This document shows, piece after piece, positions 25,459-32,519 of a stretch of DNA of 32,921 nucleotides; position 1 is the first letter of the stretch; every line of letters starts with the position of its first letter. A program made the position numbers and the translations under genes. The notes below the pieces were generated by a model. That model was not told the DNA's origin. It did not search any database and worked only from the letters and a program-made list of their open reading frames with translations. The DNA is from CAYLMM01 sp964384825 (GTDB lineage: Bacteria; Krumholzibacteriota; Krumholzibacteriia; LZORAL124-64-63), in NCBI GenBank assembly GCA_964384825.1, contig CAYLMM010000030.1, forward strand, positions 1 through 32,921, written 5' to 3'.

Positions 25459-26688
25459 ATGAATCTGCTCGCGGGGGTCCGCATCGCCCTGGCCAGCCTG
25501 CGGTCGCACAAGCTGCGGACCTTCCTGACCCTGCTCGGCAACATCGTCGGCACGATGTCGGTGATCGCGGTGGTCTCGCTGATCAACGGCGTCGACATCT
25601 ACGCCCGGCACGAGGTGCTGTCGGAGGGGTCGAACGTCTTCACCCTCTCGCGCGTGAACTTCTTCGAGATCCTGACCGACTTCGACGCCTTCCTGGATTC
25701 GCTGAACAACCCCGACCTGACCCTCGACGACCGCGACTGGCTGGCCGAGCGGATGGAGCAGGCGTGGGCGGTCGGGGCGTCGATCGACCGCGGCGCCGAT
25801 CTGCGCGCCGCCGGGCGCGATTTCCGCGGCGTCGAGGTCCGCGGCAAGACGGTCGAATATCCCCTGCTCGAGGATCTGCCGCTGCACGCCGGCCGCCATC
25901 TAGACCGGCGGGACGTGGCGGCCAGCCGGCAGGTCGCGGTGCTGGGCTGGGAGGTGGCGCGGGATCTGTTCCCGCTGCTCGACGACCCCACCGGCCAGAA
26001 GGTCAAGATCGGCGGGCGGCATTACCGCGTCGTCGGCGTGGTCGAGGAGAAGGGCACCGTCCTGGGCGACAACCGCGACCGTTTCGCCGTGATCCCGATC
26101 ACAGCCTTCATGAAGACCTTCGGCTCGCGCGCGAGCATCGACATCAAGATCGCGGTCTCCGACCTGACGCTGATGGAGGAGGCCAAGGACGAGGCGCGTT
26201 TCCTGATGAGGCTGCGCCACCGGCAGCGTCCGACCGAGCAAGACGATTTCGGCATCGTGACCATGGACGAGCTGCTGAACATCTGGAGCGGCGTCTCGAA
26301 CACCATCTACGCGGCCCTGGTGCCGCTGGTGGGGATCAGCCTGGTCATCGGCGGCATCGTGCTGATGAACATCATGCTGGTGTCGGTCACCGAACGGACG
26401 CGCGAGATCGGGGTGCGCAAGGCGGTCGGGGCGCGGCGGCTGGCGATCATGTGGCAGTTCCTGGTCGAATCGATCACGTTGTCGCTGACCGGGGGGTTGC
26501 TGGGCATCGGAATCGGGCTGGCGCTGGCGTTGCTGATCGCGGCCGCGTCGCCCCTGCCCTTCGCCTTCGCCGGCTGGTCGGTCGCCCTGGGTCTGGCGGT
26601 GACCTTCGTCATCGGCCTGGTCTTCGGCACGTATCCGGCATGGAAGGCCGCCGGGCTCGATCCCGTGGAGGCTCTGCGCCATGAATAA
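25459..26688 (+). CDS. MacB-type ABC transporter permease (first of a tandem pair)
   Basis: A 409-residue inner-membrane permease of the MacB/LolE class. It has an N-terminal helix (about 18-42, TFLTLLGNIVGTMSVIAVVS), a large periplasmic MacB core domain (about 45-285) and the FtsX C-terminal domain with three helices. The signature MNIMLVSVTERTREIGVRKAVGARR is here split at about 303-327, and the end is YPAWKAAGLDPVEALRHE. No ATP-binding domain is present, so a separate ATPase is needed, and none is found in the window. It starts one base after the macA-like stop and overlaps the next permease by 8 bases. It shares its plan and ending (EALRHE) with the next gene, so the two are likely paralogues forming a heterodimer. 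Confidence 0.9.
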   Translation: MNLLAGVRIALASLRSHKLRTFLTLLGNIVGTMSVIAVVSLINGVDIYARHEVLSEGSNVFTLSRVNFFEILTDFDAFLDSLNNPDLTLDDRDWLAERMEQAWAVGASIDRGADLRAAGRDFRGVEVRGKTVEYPLLEDLPLHAGRHLDRRDVAASRQVAVLGWEVARDLFPLLDDPTGQKVKIGGRHYRVVGVVEEKGTVLGDNRDRFAVIPITAFMKTFGSRASIDIKIAVSDLTLMEEAKDEARFLMRLRHRQRPTEQDDFGIVTMDELLNIWSGVSNTIYAALVPLVGISLVIGGIVLMNIMLVSVTERTREIGVRKAVGARRLAIMWQFLVESITLSLTGGLLGIGIGLALALLIAAASPLPFAFAGWSVALGLAVTFVIGLVFGTYPAWKAAGLDPVEALRHE

Positions 26689-27913
26689 CGCCATGCCGTT
26701 GGCCGAGGGATTCCGCCAGGCGGTGCAGATCGTCACCGGCCACAAGATGCGCAGCTTCCTGCTGATCCTCGGCGTGGCGATCGGCGTGGCGACCCTGCTG
26801 GCGATCTACACCATCGTCAGCGGGCTGAGCGGGCGGATCCGCGACGACATCGTCTCGGCCGCCCGTCCCTATCTCTACGTCGCGCGCTACGACGGTCTGG
26901 GCGGCGACGTCGAGGAGAAGATGCGTCGGCCCCGGATCGAGCCGGACTGCGCCGAGGCGCTGGAAGGCGTCGCGGGGGTCGCGGACATCGACTACATGAT
27001 GAGCAACAACCGCAACACGGTGCTGACCTACGGGCAGGAGCGCACCAACCTGGTGCAGGTCTTCGGCGCCTCGGCGGTCTTCCCGAGCATCTACTCGTTC
27101 ACCCTGGCCCAGGGGCGGTTCTTCACCTGGGACGAGCAGGCCGGCCGCCGGCGCCTCTGCGTGCTGGGCGACGGTCCGGCGCGGACCCTGTTTCCGGCCG
27201 CCGATCCGATCGGCAAGAAGGTGCGGCTCTTCGGGGTGGAGTACGAGATCGTCGGCACCATGGAGAGCCGCAAGCACGTCCTGGGGCAGATGGGGGACAA
27301 CTGGGTCGTCGTGCCGTGGACCGCGTTCGAGAAGGACTTCTCCTTCGGCGACCGGGACGACCGGTCGCTGGCGGTGACCGTCGCCGAAGGCTGGACGGTC
27401 GACGAGGTCCGGCCCGAGGTGATCGGGGCGCTGCGCCGGGCGCGCGGCCTCGGCCCCGGCGAGCCGAACGATTTCGACGTCGTCGCCTCGGAGACCTACG
27501 GCGAACTGGTCGACCGCCTGACCCAGGGCGTGGCGCTGGTGCTGGTCGTTCTTTCGAGCATCGGACTGATGGTCGGCGGCATCGGCGTGATGAACATCAT
27601 GCTGATCTCGGTGACCGAGCGCACGCGCGAGATCGGCGTGCGGATGGCCGTGGGCGCCCGCCGCGGCGACGTGCTCCGGCAGGTGCTGATCGAGGCCTCG
27701 ATCCTGACCGGGATCGGCGGCCTGATCGGGGTCGTGCTGGGCTACGGACTGGCCTGGCTGGGGACCCGGCTGCTGGAATTCCCCTTCCGTCTCGATCCGG
27801 TGGTGGTGGTCGTGGCGGTCATGTTCTCCGCTTCCATCGGCATCTTCTTCGGTCTCTATCCCGCGAACAGGGCGGCCCGCATGGACCCGATCGAGGCTCT
27901 GCGGCACGAATGA
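26681..27913 (+). CDS. MacB-type ABC transporter permease (second of a tandem pair)
   Basis: A 410-residue relative of the upstream permease. Its N-terminal helix has LLILGVAIGVATLLAIYTIV (about 27-46), a periplasmic MacB core and a C-terminal FtsX domain with MNIMLISVTERTREIGVRMAVGARR near residues 306-330, ending DPIEALRHE. It overlaps the first permease by 8 bases and is followed by a strong terminator at 27965. With the adaptor it completes a tripartite exporter except for the ATPase and outer-membrane duct. The likely role is export of a lipid, peptide or antibiotic; the sequence does not tell which. Confidence 0.9.
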   Translation: MNNAMPLAEGFRQAVQIVTGHKMRSFLLILGVAIGVATLLAIYTIVSGLSGRIRDDIVSAARPYLYVARYDGLGGDVEEKMRRPRIEPDCAEALEGVAGVADIDYMMSNNRNTVLTYGQERTNLVQVFGASAVFPSIYSFTLAQGRFFTWDEQAGRRRLCVLGDGPARTLFPAADPIGKKVRLFGVEYEIVGTMESRKHVLGQMGDNWVVVPWTAFEKDFSFGDRDDRSLAVTVAEGWTVDEVRPEVIGALRRARGLGPGEPNDFDVVASETYGELVDRLTQGVALVLVVLSSIGLMVGGIGVMNIMLISVTERTREIGVRMAVGARRGDVLRQVLIEASILTGIGGLIGVVLGYGLAWLGTRLLEFPFRLDPVVVVVAVMFSASIGIFFGLYPANRAARMDPIEALRHE

Positions 27914-27964
27914 TCCCCGGCCGGCCCCGCGGCGGTGGCGGGGGATGTATGCATGCGACTATAT

Positions 27965-27990
27965 TTAGGACTTCATCGGTCCTAATTTTT
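27965..27990 (+). terminator. Rho-independent terminator after the exporter operon
   Basis: Stem TTAGGAC (27965-27971) and GTCCTAA (27979-27985) with a 7-base loop, followed by five T (27986-27990). It is a clean match to a classic terminator, 52 bases after the last permease. Confidence 0.85.
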
Positions 27991-28046
27991 GTCCGATTCT
28001 CGACCCGGGATCCTTTCCTCGCCCTTTTTGCGGTTGCCGGTTTCCC

Positions 28047-28058
28047 GATACCGGTATC
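28047..28058. promoter_or_regulatory. Perfect 12-bp palindrome upstream of the PP2C phosphatase gene
   Basis: GATACCGGTATC is a perfect palindrome 53 bases before the start of the phosphatase gene. It is near possible -35-like sequences (TTGCGG 28028, TTGCCG 28034) and a -10-like TATCAT (28055) that do not have normal spacing. It could be an operator site. Confidence 0.35.
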
Positions 28059-28111
28059 ATCGATCGAATCATCCGGCGCGGCATTGCGCCGTCGTTGGTG
28101 GAGGCGCAGCG

Positions 28112-30514
28112 ATGACCCATGCGATCGGCAGGAGCGTGAAGGCGTTGGCGGCTTTTCTGCTTCTGCTGGGCCCGGTGGTCGGCGTGATCGCTTATCGCGC
28201 CGCCGTGCAGGAAGAGCGGCATCAAGCGCGTGACGAGTTCGACGACTACCTGTCCGACCGGATCGATGTCCTGGAAACCGAAATGGCCACCCTGGTCGAA
28301 GCTCTCGAATCCCTCAAATCCTTCTACGATTGTTCCGAGGTCGTCACCCGGGACGAATTCGCCCGTTTCACCTCGGGGATCCTCAGGCGCCATTCGCCCG
28401 TCCAGGCCATGGAGTGGATTCCCGGCGTTTCCGGCGGCGAGAGCCTGGAACACGGACCGGCTCCGGGGCACGACTTCGCATCCGAGCCGGTGCGCGAGGC
28501 CGCCTTGAGGCGGGCCGTCGCAACCGGGGAGGCGGCGTTGACCGATCCGGTGGAACTGGTCCAGGGCGGCGGGGAATCGCCGGGGCTGCTGCTGCTCCTG
28601 GCTCTCGGCCGCAACGCCCTGTCCGGGGCCGGATCGCCGCTGGCGGACGACGGCCTGGTGCTGATGGTCCTGCGCGTCGAGGAGATCCTGAGGCCTCTGG
28701 CCGGGACCGGATCGGATCGGGATTGTCCCCGGCGCTCCACCATGCTGGAATTCGATCTGGTCGACGCCGACGCCTCTCAGCCCCTGCGCACCCTGGGCCG
28801 GACGGCGGGCTACGGTTCCGGCCGCGCCGCCGCCGATCCCCCGTCGCGGCGCGAGATCGTGACCGCCGGGCAGACGTGGATCCTTTCGGCCCACCCCACC
28901 GACGCGTTCATGGCCGCCCGCCTGACAGCCCGGCCGGTCGCCCTGGGGGTGGGCGCGGCCCTGCTCTGGGAACTGCTCTGGATCGCCCTGATCGCCGTGA
29001 GCCGCTGGTCGCGCAGCATGCTGCTGAACCGCCAGAACCGCCTGACCCGCGCGGTGATCGGCGGCATGACCGAGGGGATCGCTGTGGCCGACGCCGACGG
29101 CGTGATCGTCATGGCGAACCCGGCCGCCGAACGCCTGCTGGGGATCGTCGCCGGCGACGTGCTGGACGAGGGCTGGGCGCTGAAGCACCGCTGCCTGCGC
29201 CCGGATCGCGAAACTCCGTATTCGCTGGAGGAGCTGCCCCTGCGGCGGGCGATCCGCGGCGAGAACCTGCACGGTGAGACCGTGTACGTGGGCGGTCGCG
29301 GCGACGGAGCGGGCATCTGGATCAACATCGACGGCAAACCGCTGGCCGGCGTGTCGGGAGAACGGCAGGGGGGGATGATCGTCTTCCGCGACATCTCGTC
29401 CCGCAAGCGATCCTCGGAGGTCGTCAAGCGCCTGCTCAACGCGGTCGAACACACCGACGACCTGGTCTTCATCACCGATCGCGAAGGCTTGATCCAGTAC
29501 GTCAACGAGGCCTTCGTGCGGGCCACCGGCTACACGCGGGAAGAGGCCGTCGGCCGGACGCCGCGCCTTCTCAAATCCAACCGGCAGGATCCCGCCCATT
29601 ACGCCGACCTGTGGCGCACGATCACCGCCGGCGGCGTCTTCCGGAAGATGATCGTCAACCGGCGCAAGAACGGGGAGATGTTCCAGGCCGACCAGACCAT
29701 CACCCCGATGCGCGACATGAGCGGCGCGATCACGCACTTCGTGTCGGTGGCCAAGGACATGACCGAGACGCTGCGGATGGAGCGCAGCGAGGCCGAGATG
29801 GAGCTGGCCTCGCGCGTCCAGCGGAAGCTCTATCCCCAGCAGCCGCCCCGGATCGCGGGCCTGGACGTAGCCGGGGCTGTCCTTTCGGCCGATGCGACCT
29901 GCGGCGACTATTTCGACTATCTGGAGATGCCCGACGGACATCTGGGGATCGCCGTCGGCGACGTCAGCGGGCACGGCATCGGATCGGCCATGGTCATGGC
30001 CCAGGTCCGGGCCTATCTGCGCAGCCTCGCCGAGACCTGCAAGGCTCCGGAGCGGATCCTCGAACGCATCAACCGGGTCCTCTTCGCGGATCTGGAGCGG
30101 CACCGGTTCGTGACCCTGATCCTGGCCTTCATCGACCCGGGGACGCGGCGCCTGTCCTACGCCAGCGCCGGGCACGAGCCGGGCTACATCATCGGCGCCG
30201 ACGGCGAGTTGAAGGCGGAGCTTTCGAGCACCGGGCTGCCTTTGGGAATCCTCGAACGGAGCGATTTCGCGGCCGGGGCGGGCAGGGCCCTGGAGCCGGG
30301 CGACGTCCTGCTGCTGGTGACCGACGGACTGACCGAAAGCCAGGCCCACGAGGACCGTTTCCTGGATGCCGCGGATTTCCTGGCCGTGGTTCGAGAGCAC
30401 CGGCGGAGCCCGGCCGCGGAAATCGTCGAAAGGCTGCGCGAAAAGGTCGACGCCTTCGCGCAGGGGCGGCCCCGCAACGACGACATCACGATCGTGGTCT
30501 GCCGGGCCGAGTGA
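28112..30514 (+). CDS. Membrane sensor phosphatase: CHASE-like sensor, two PAS domains, PP2C/SpoIIE phosphatase
   Basis: An 800-residue RsbU/SpoIIE-type phosphatase that would dephosphorylate a STAS anti-anti-sigma protein. Order: helix 1 (about 12-28), an extracellular CHASE-like sensor (about 35-270, with ASEPVREAALRRAVATGE resembling the CHASE core), helix 2 (about 275-297), PAS1 (about 308-430), PAS2 (about 440-555, NEAFVRATGYTREEAVGRTPRLLKS), a linker with ASRVQRKLYPQQPP, and the PP2C domain (about 580-798) with metal residues in CGDYFDY and VGDVSGHGIGSAMV and the late GRPRNDDIT. The ATG at 28112 has a GGAGG site 7 bases upstream. It is followed by a STAS gene after 104 bases, its probable substrate. 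The ligand is not predictable. Confidence 0.88.
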   Translation: MTHAIGRSVKALAAFLLLLGPVVGVIAYRAAVQEERHQARDEFDDYLSDRIDVLETEMATLVEALESLKSFYDCSEVVTRDEFARFTSGILRRHSPVQAMEWIPGVSGGESLEHGPAPGHDFASEPVREAALRRAVATGEAALTDPVELVQGGGESPGLLLLLALGRNALSGAGSPLADDGLVLMVLRVEEILRPLAGTGSDRDCPRRSTMLEFDLVDADASQPLRTLGRTAGYGSGRAAADPPSRREIVTAGQTWILSAHPTDAFMAARLTARPVALGVGAALLWELLWIALIAVSRWSRSMLLNRQNRLTRAVIGGMTEGIAVADADGVIVMANPAAERLLGIVAGDVLDEGWALKHRCLRPDRETPYSLEELPLRRAIRGENLHGETVYVGGRGDGAGIWINIDGKPLAGVSGERQGGMIVFRDISSRKRSSEVVKRLLNAVEHTDDLVFITDREGLIQYVNEAFVRATGYTREEAVGRTPRLLKSNRQDPAHYADLWRTITAGGVFRKMIVNRRKNGEMFQADQTITPMRDMSGAITHFVSVAKDMTETLRMERSEAEMELASRVQRKLYPQQPPRIAGLDVAGAVLSADATCGDYFDYLEMPDGHLGIAVGDVSGHGIGSAMVMAQVRAYLRSLAETCKAPERILERINRVLFADLERHRFVTLILAFIDPGTRRLSYASAGHEPGYIIGADGELKAELSSTGLPLGILERSDFAAGAGRALEPGDVLLLVTDGLTESQAHEDRFLDAADFLAVVREHRRSPAAEIVERLREKVDAFAQGRPRNDDITIVVCRAE

Positions 30515-30618
30515 GGGGTTCCGGCGGCGGCGGGATGCGGCGGAGGGTTTCGATCCGTATCCTGATGTAGGGACCCGCCCCCGCCGCGCTCATCCGAATC
30601 GCCAGGGAAGGGGGGATC

Positions 30619-30963
30619 ATGAAATACAGGGAGAAGACGGCCGGAGACGTCGCCGTCCTGGCGCTCAACGGCAAGATCATGGGCGGACCGGATTTCGAGA
30701 GATTCCACAAGGACGTCAAGGACATGATCGCCGAGGGTCGCCGCAAGTTCCTCTTCGACATGACCGGAGCCACCTGGCTGAACTCCACCGGGGTCGGCAT
30801 CATGGTCTCGGCCTACCTGTCGATCAAGTCCGAGCACGGCCGCCTCGTGATCTGCGGCGCCAACAAGCGGATCAAGGGGATCTATTACGTGTCGCAGCTC
30901 GACAAGATCTTCGAGACCTACGATTCGGTCGACGAGGGGATGCAGGCGCTAGAGCGGGAGTGA
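30619..30963 (+). CDS. STAS-domain anti-sigma factor antagonist (SpoIIAA/RsbV-like)
   Basis: A 114-residue single STAS domain. Strands and helices follow the SpoIIAA order, with VAVLALNGKIMGG (11-23), KFLFDMTGATWLNSTGVGIMV (43-63) and GRLVICGANKRIKGI. The phosphorylatable serine is Ser56 in NSTG, at the site normally modified by an anti-sigma kinase. The ATG at 30619 has a strong GGAAGGGG site. It is the next gene after the PP2C phosphatase and is its natural substrate. An RsbW-type kinase or sigma factor is not in the window. Its 3' end is nine bases from the stop of a second, convergent STAS gene. Confidence 0.92.
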   Translation: MKYREKTAGDVAVLALNGKIMGGPDFERFHKDVKDMIAEGRRKFLFDMTGATWLNSTGVGIMVSAYLSIKSEHGRLVICGANKRIKGIYYVSQLDKIFETYDSVDEGMQALERE

Positions 30964-30972
30964 GCGGGCCGG

Positions 30973-31371
30973 TCAGGACGGCTCCTCGATCATCGACAGG
31001 GCTTCGGACACGGTGCTCGCGATCTCGAAGACCTCCGACAGGCCCGAGATGTCGAAGACCCGCTGGACCCGCTTGTTCAGGTTGGCCAGCACCAGGCGTC
31101 CCGAGTGGGAATGGACGAGCTCCCGCAGGGCGATGAACTGCGACAGACCCTCGCTGGTGATCCATACGGTTTCTGACATGTCGACGATGATCCGCTCGAT
31201 TCCCCTCTCGAGAGCCCCGGCCACCGTCTCCTTCATGCGGGCGCGGTCGAAGATCTCCGGCCCCAGCGTGCGGTTGTCGATGCCCTCGTCGTCCAGCAGA
31301 CGGCTGGTGCAGTGATCGGGCGTGCCTAGCTTGGTGACGCATTCGATCAGAAGCGCGTGAGCGGGCTCCAC
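30973..31371 (-). CDS. Second STAS-domain protein, convergent with the first
   Basis: A 132-residue protein with a 40-residue N-terminal segment (ECVTKLGTPDHCTSRLL...) before the STAS domain: ERIIVDMSETVWITSEGLSQFIAL, then GRLVLANLNKRVQRVFDISGLSEVFEI. The serine at the phosphorylation position is Ser73 in ITSEG, so the usual NSTG is replaced, and it may be regulated differently from its neighbour. I chose the GTG at 31371 because GGGGAGGG lies four bases upstream; an ATG at 31428 without a ribosome site would add 19 residues but lies very close to the promoter start. The first residues are not like other STAS proteins. The target anti-sigma factor is unknown. Confidence 0.8.
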   Translation of the reverse strand: MEPAHALLIECVTKLGTPDHCTSRLLDDEGIDNRTLGPEIFDRARMKETVAGALERGIERIIVDMSETVWITSEGLSQFIALRELVHSHSGRLVLANLNKRVQRVFDISGLSEVFEIASTVSEALSMIEEPS

Positions 31372-31430
31372 GTTTCCCTCCCCTGGTGAATCCTTCGCCG
31401 GCGAGCCTGCGGTTCCATGTGATGTCATTG

Positions 31431-31460
31431 AGTATAAGGAAGAAATGCGCCGCCGGGCAA
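31431..31460 (-). promoter_or_regulatory. Promoter for the second STAS gene, overlapping a terminator hairpin
   Basis: On the minus strand TTGCCC (31460-31455), an 18-base spacer and TATACT (31436-31431). The start of transcription would be near 31424, which supports the GTG at 31371. The -35 lies in the loop of the hairpin at 31447-31468. Confidence 0.5.
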
Positions 31461-31468
31461 AACGGCGC
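31441..31468 (-). terminator. Candidate terminator after the membrane-protein operon
   Basis: On the minus strand GCGCCG (31468-31463) and CGGCGC (31452-31447) form a 6-bp stem with a 10-base loop, followed by ATTTCT. It begins 10 bases after the stop of the membrane protein gene. The U-tract is poor. Confidence 0.5.
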
Positions 31469-31478
31469 GAGAACCGGT

Positions 31479-32294
31479 CTAGAATTCCACGCGCAGCAGC
31501 TTCTTGACCGCCAGTCCCCCGACGATCGAAAACAGGCAGAAGCCCCAGAACCAGCCCTGGCGGAACCAGGGGGATTCGGCCGGCGGGACCATCGCCAGCG
31601 CCAGCAGCGGGGCGTCGCCGGGAAGGGGCGGCTCGGCGGGATTGCCCAGGGCGGTCCACAGACCCGAGCGCGTGCGGGTCAGGGCGAAGCGGCGCGTCGA
31701 GGTCTCGGCCTTGATCTGCTTGGTCCAGCGTTCGCCGCCGGGCGCGCCGACCGCGACCTCGCGGCGGCCCGGCTCGTCGATGCGCACCCGCCACCAGACG
31801 GTGTTCCGTTCGGGATCGCGCACGGCCGGGGAATCGATCGTCAGGCCCTCGGCGGCGGACAACGAGAGGACATCCAGCAATTCGGGCCGCGCCGGATCCA
31901 CGGTGGCCGCGATCAGCACCTTCGCGCCCGGCGGCACGGCCTCGTGCTGGTAGCGGGCCTCCAGTTGCACCACGATCAGCCCCACCACCGGCACCATCAC
32001 CAGCAGCGCGGGCAGGGCGGTCGCCAGGTAGCGCAGGTTGGCCAGGGCGAAATCCCGCTGGATGCGCATCAGCACGCCCAGGTCGTCCTGGTAGAGGCCC
32101 TGCTCGTAGAGATGGCCCATCAGCCGACCCCGGGCGCGGGCCAGACGCTTCTGCGGCGTGGCCAGCTTGAACAGCCACAGCAGCAGCACGCCCGACAGCA
32201 GCGAGACGAAGATCAGCCCCGGCCAGGCATGGTCGCCGAAAGGGGCCAGCAGCAGATCGAAGATACCGTTGAGTGCGCGGGACAGGATGTCCAC
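31479..32294 (-). CDS. Membrane protein resembling the Oxa1/DUF106/EMC3 group, with extra periplasmic domain
   Basis: A 271-residue membrane protein. Helix 1 (about 24-43, GLIFVSLLSGVLLLWLFKL) is followed by a basic amphipathic stretch (TPQKRLARARGRLMGHLYEQG, then DDLGVLMRIQRDFALANLRYL, about 46-92). Helices 2 and 3 are a long hydrophobic run (about 93-111), and a beta-rich soluble domain (about 112-240) ends in a final helix (about 246-264). The N-terminal plan (helix, charged coiled segment, NLRYL...LPALLVMVPV) resembles DUF106/EMC3 membrane insertases, but this comes from pattern memory, not alignment. The soluble domain is not part of that family. It is 18 bases downstream of the RHH-like gene and probably co-transcribed with it. 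The function is unknown. Confidence 0.55.
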   Translation of the reverse strand: MDILSRALNGIFDLLLAPFGDHAWPGLIFVSLLSGVLLLWLFKLATPQKRLARARGRLMGHLYEQGLYQDDLGVLMRIQRDFALANLRYLATALPALLVMVPVVGLIVVQLEARYQHEAVPPGAKVLIAATVDPARPELLDVLSLSAAEGLTIDSPAVRDPERNTVWWRVRIDEPGRREVAVGAPGGERWTKQIKAETSTRRFALTRTRSGLWTALGNPAEPPLPGDAPLLALAMVPPAESPWFRQGWFWGFCLFSIVGGLAVKKLLRVEF

Positions 32295-32312
32295 TTCGTC
32301 GATCCCCTCCCG

Positions 32313-32507
32313 CTAGGAGATGTAACCCAGGCCCTGCATCCGCTTGCGGATCTCGTCCTCGGAATCGCCGCCTTCCTCGAACTTGGCGATCTCGCGCTCC
32401 AGCACGTGGCGGACGAACTCCTCGGGGCTGCTGTAGCCGGCCATCCCGGCGTACTTCCTGATCTTCTCCAGCAGGTCCTTGTCGATCTTGATCTTGCTCC
32501 CGAACAT
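32313..32507 (-). CDS. Small ribbon-helix-helix-like protein ending in an LGYI motif
   Basis: A 64-residue protein. A short strand (KIKIDKDLLEKIRKYA, about 5-20) and two helices (SSPEEFVRHVLEREIAKFEEG, about 26-46) fit a ribbon-helix-helix fold used by DNA-binding proteins and antitoxins. The last part, SEDEIRKRMQGLGYIS, matches a C-terminal LGY-type tail that I recall from AP-superfamily and sulfatase-like proteins. The start is well set: AGGAGG comes straight after the stop of the upstream gene, 6 bases before the ATG at 32507. It lies between the phosphodiesterase and the membrane protein, all on the minus strand. It may be a regulator of this operon or a partner of its neighbours. Confidence 0.7.
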   Translation of the reverse strand: MFGSKIKIDKDLLEKIRKYAGMAGYSSPEEFVRHVLEREIAKFEEGGDSEDEIRKRMQGLGYIS

Positions 32508-32519
32508 CGGGCGCCTCCT

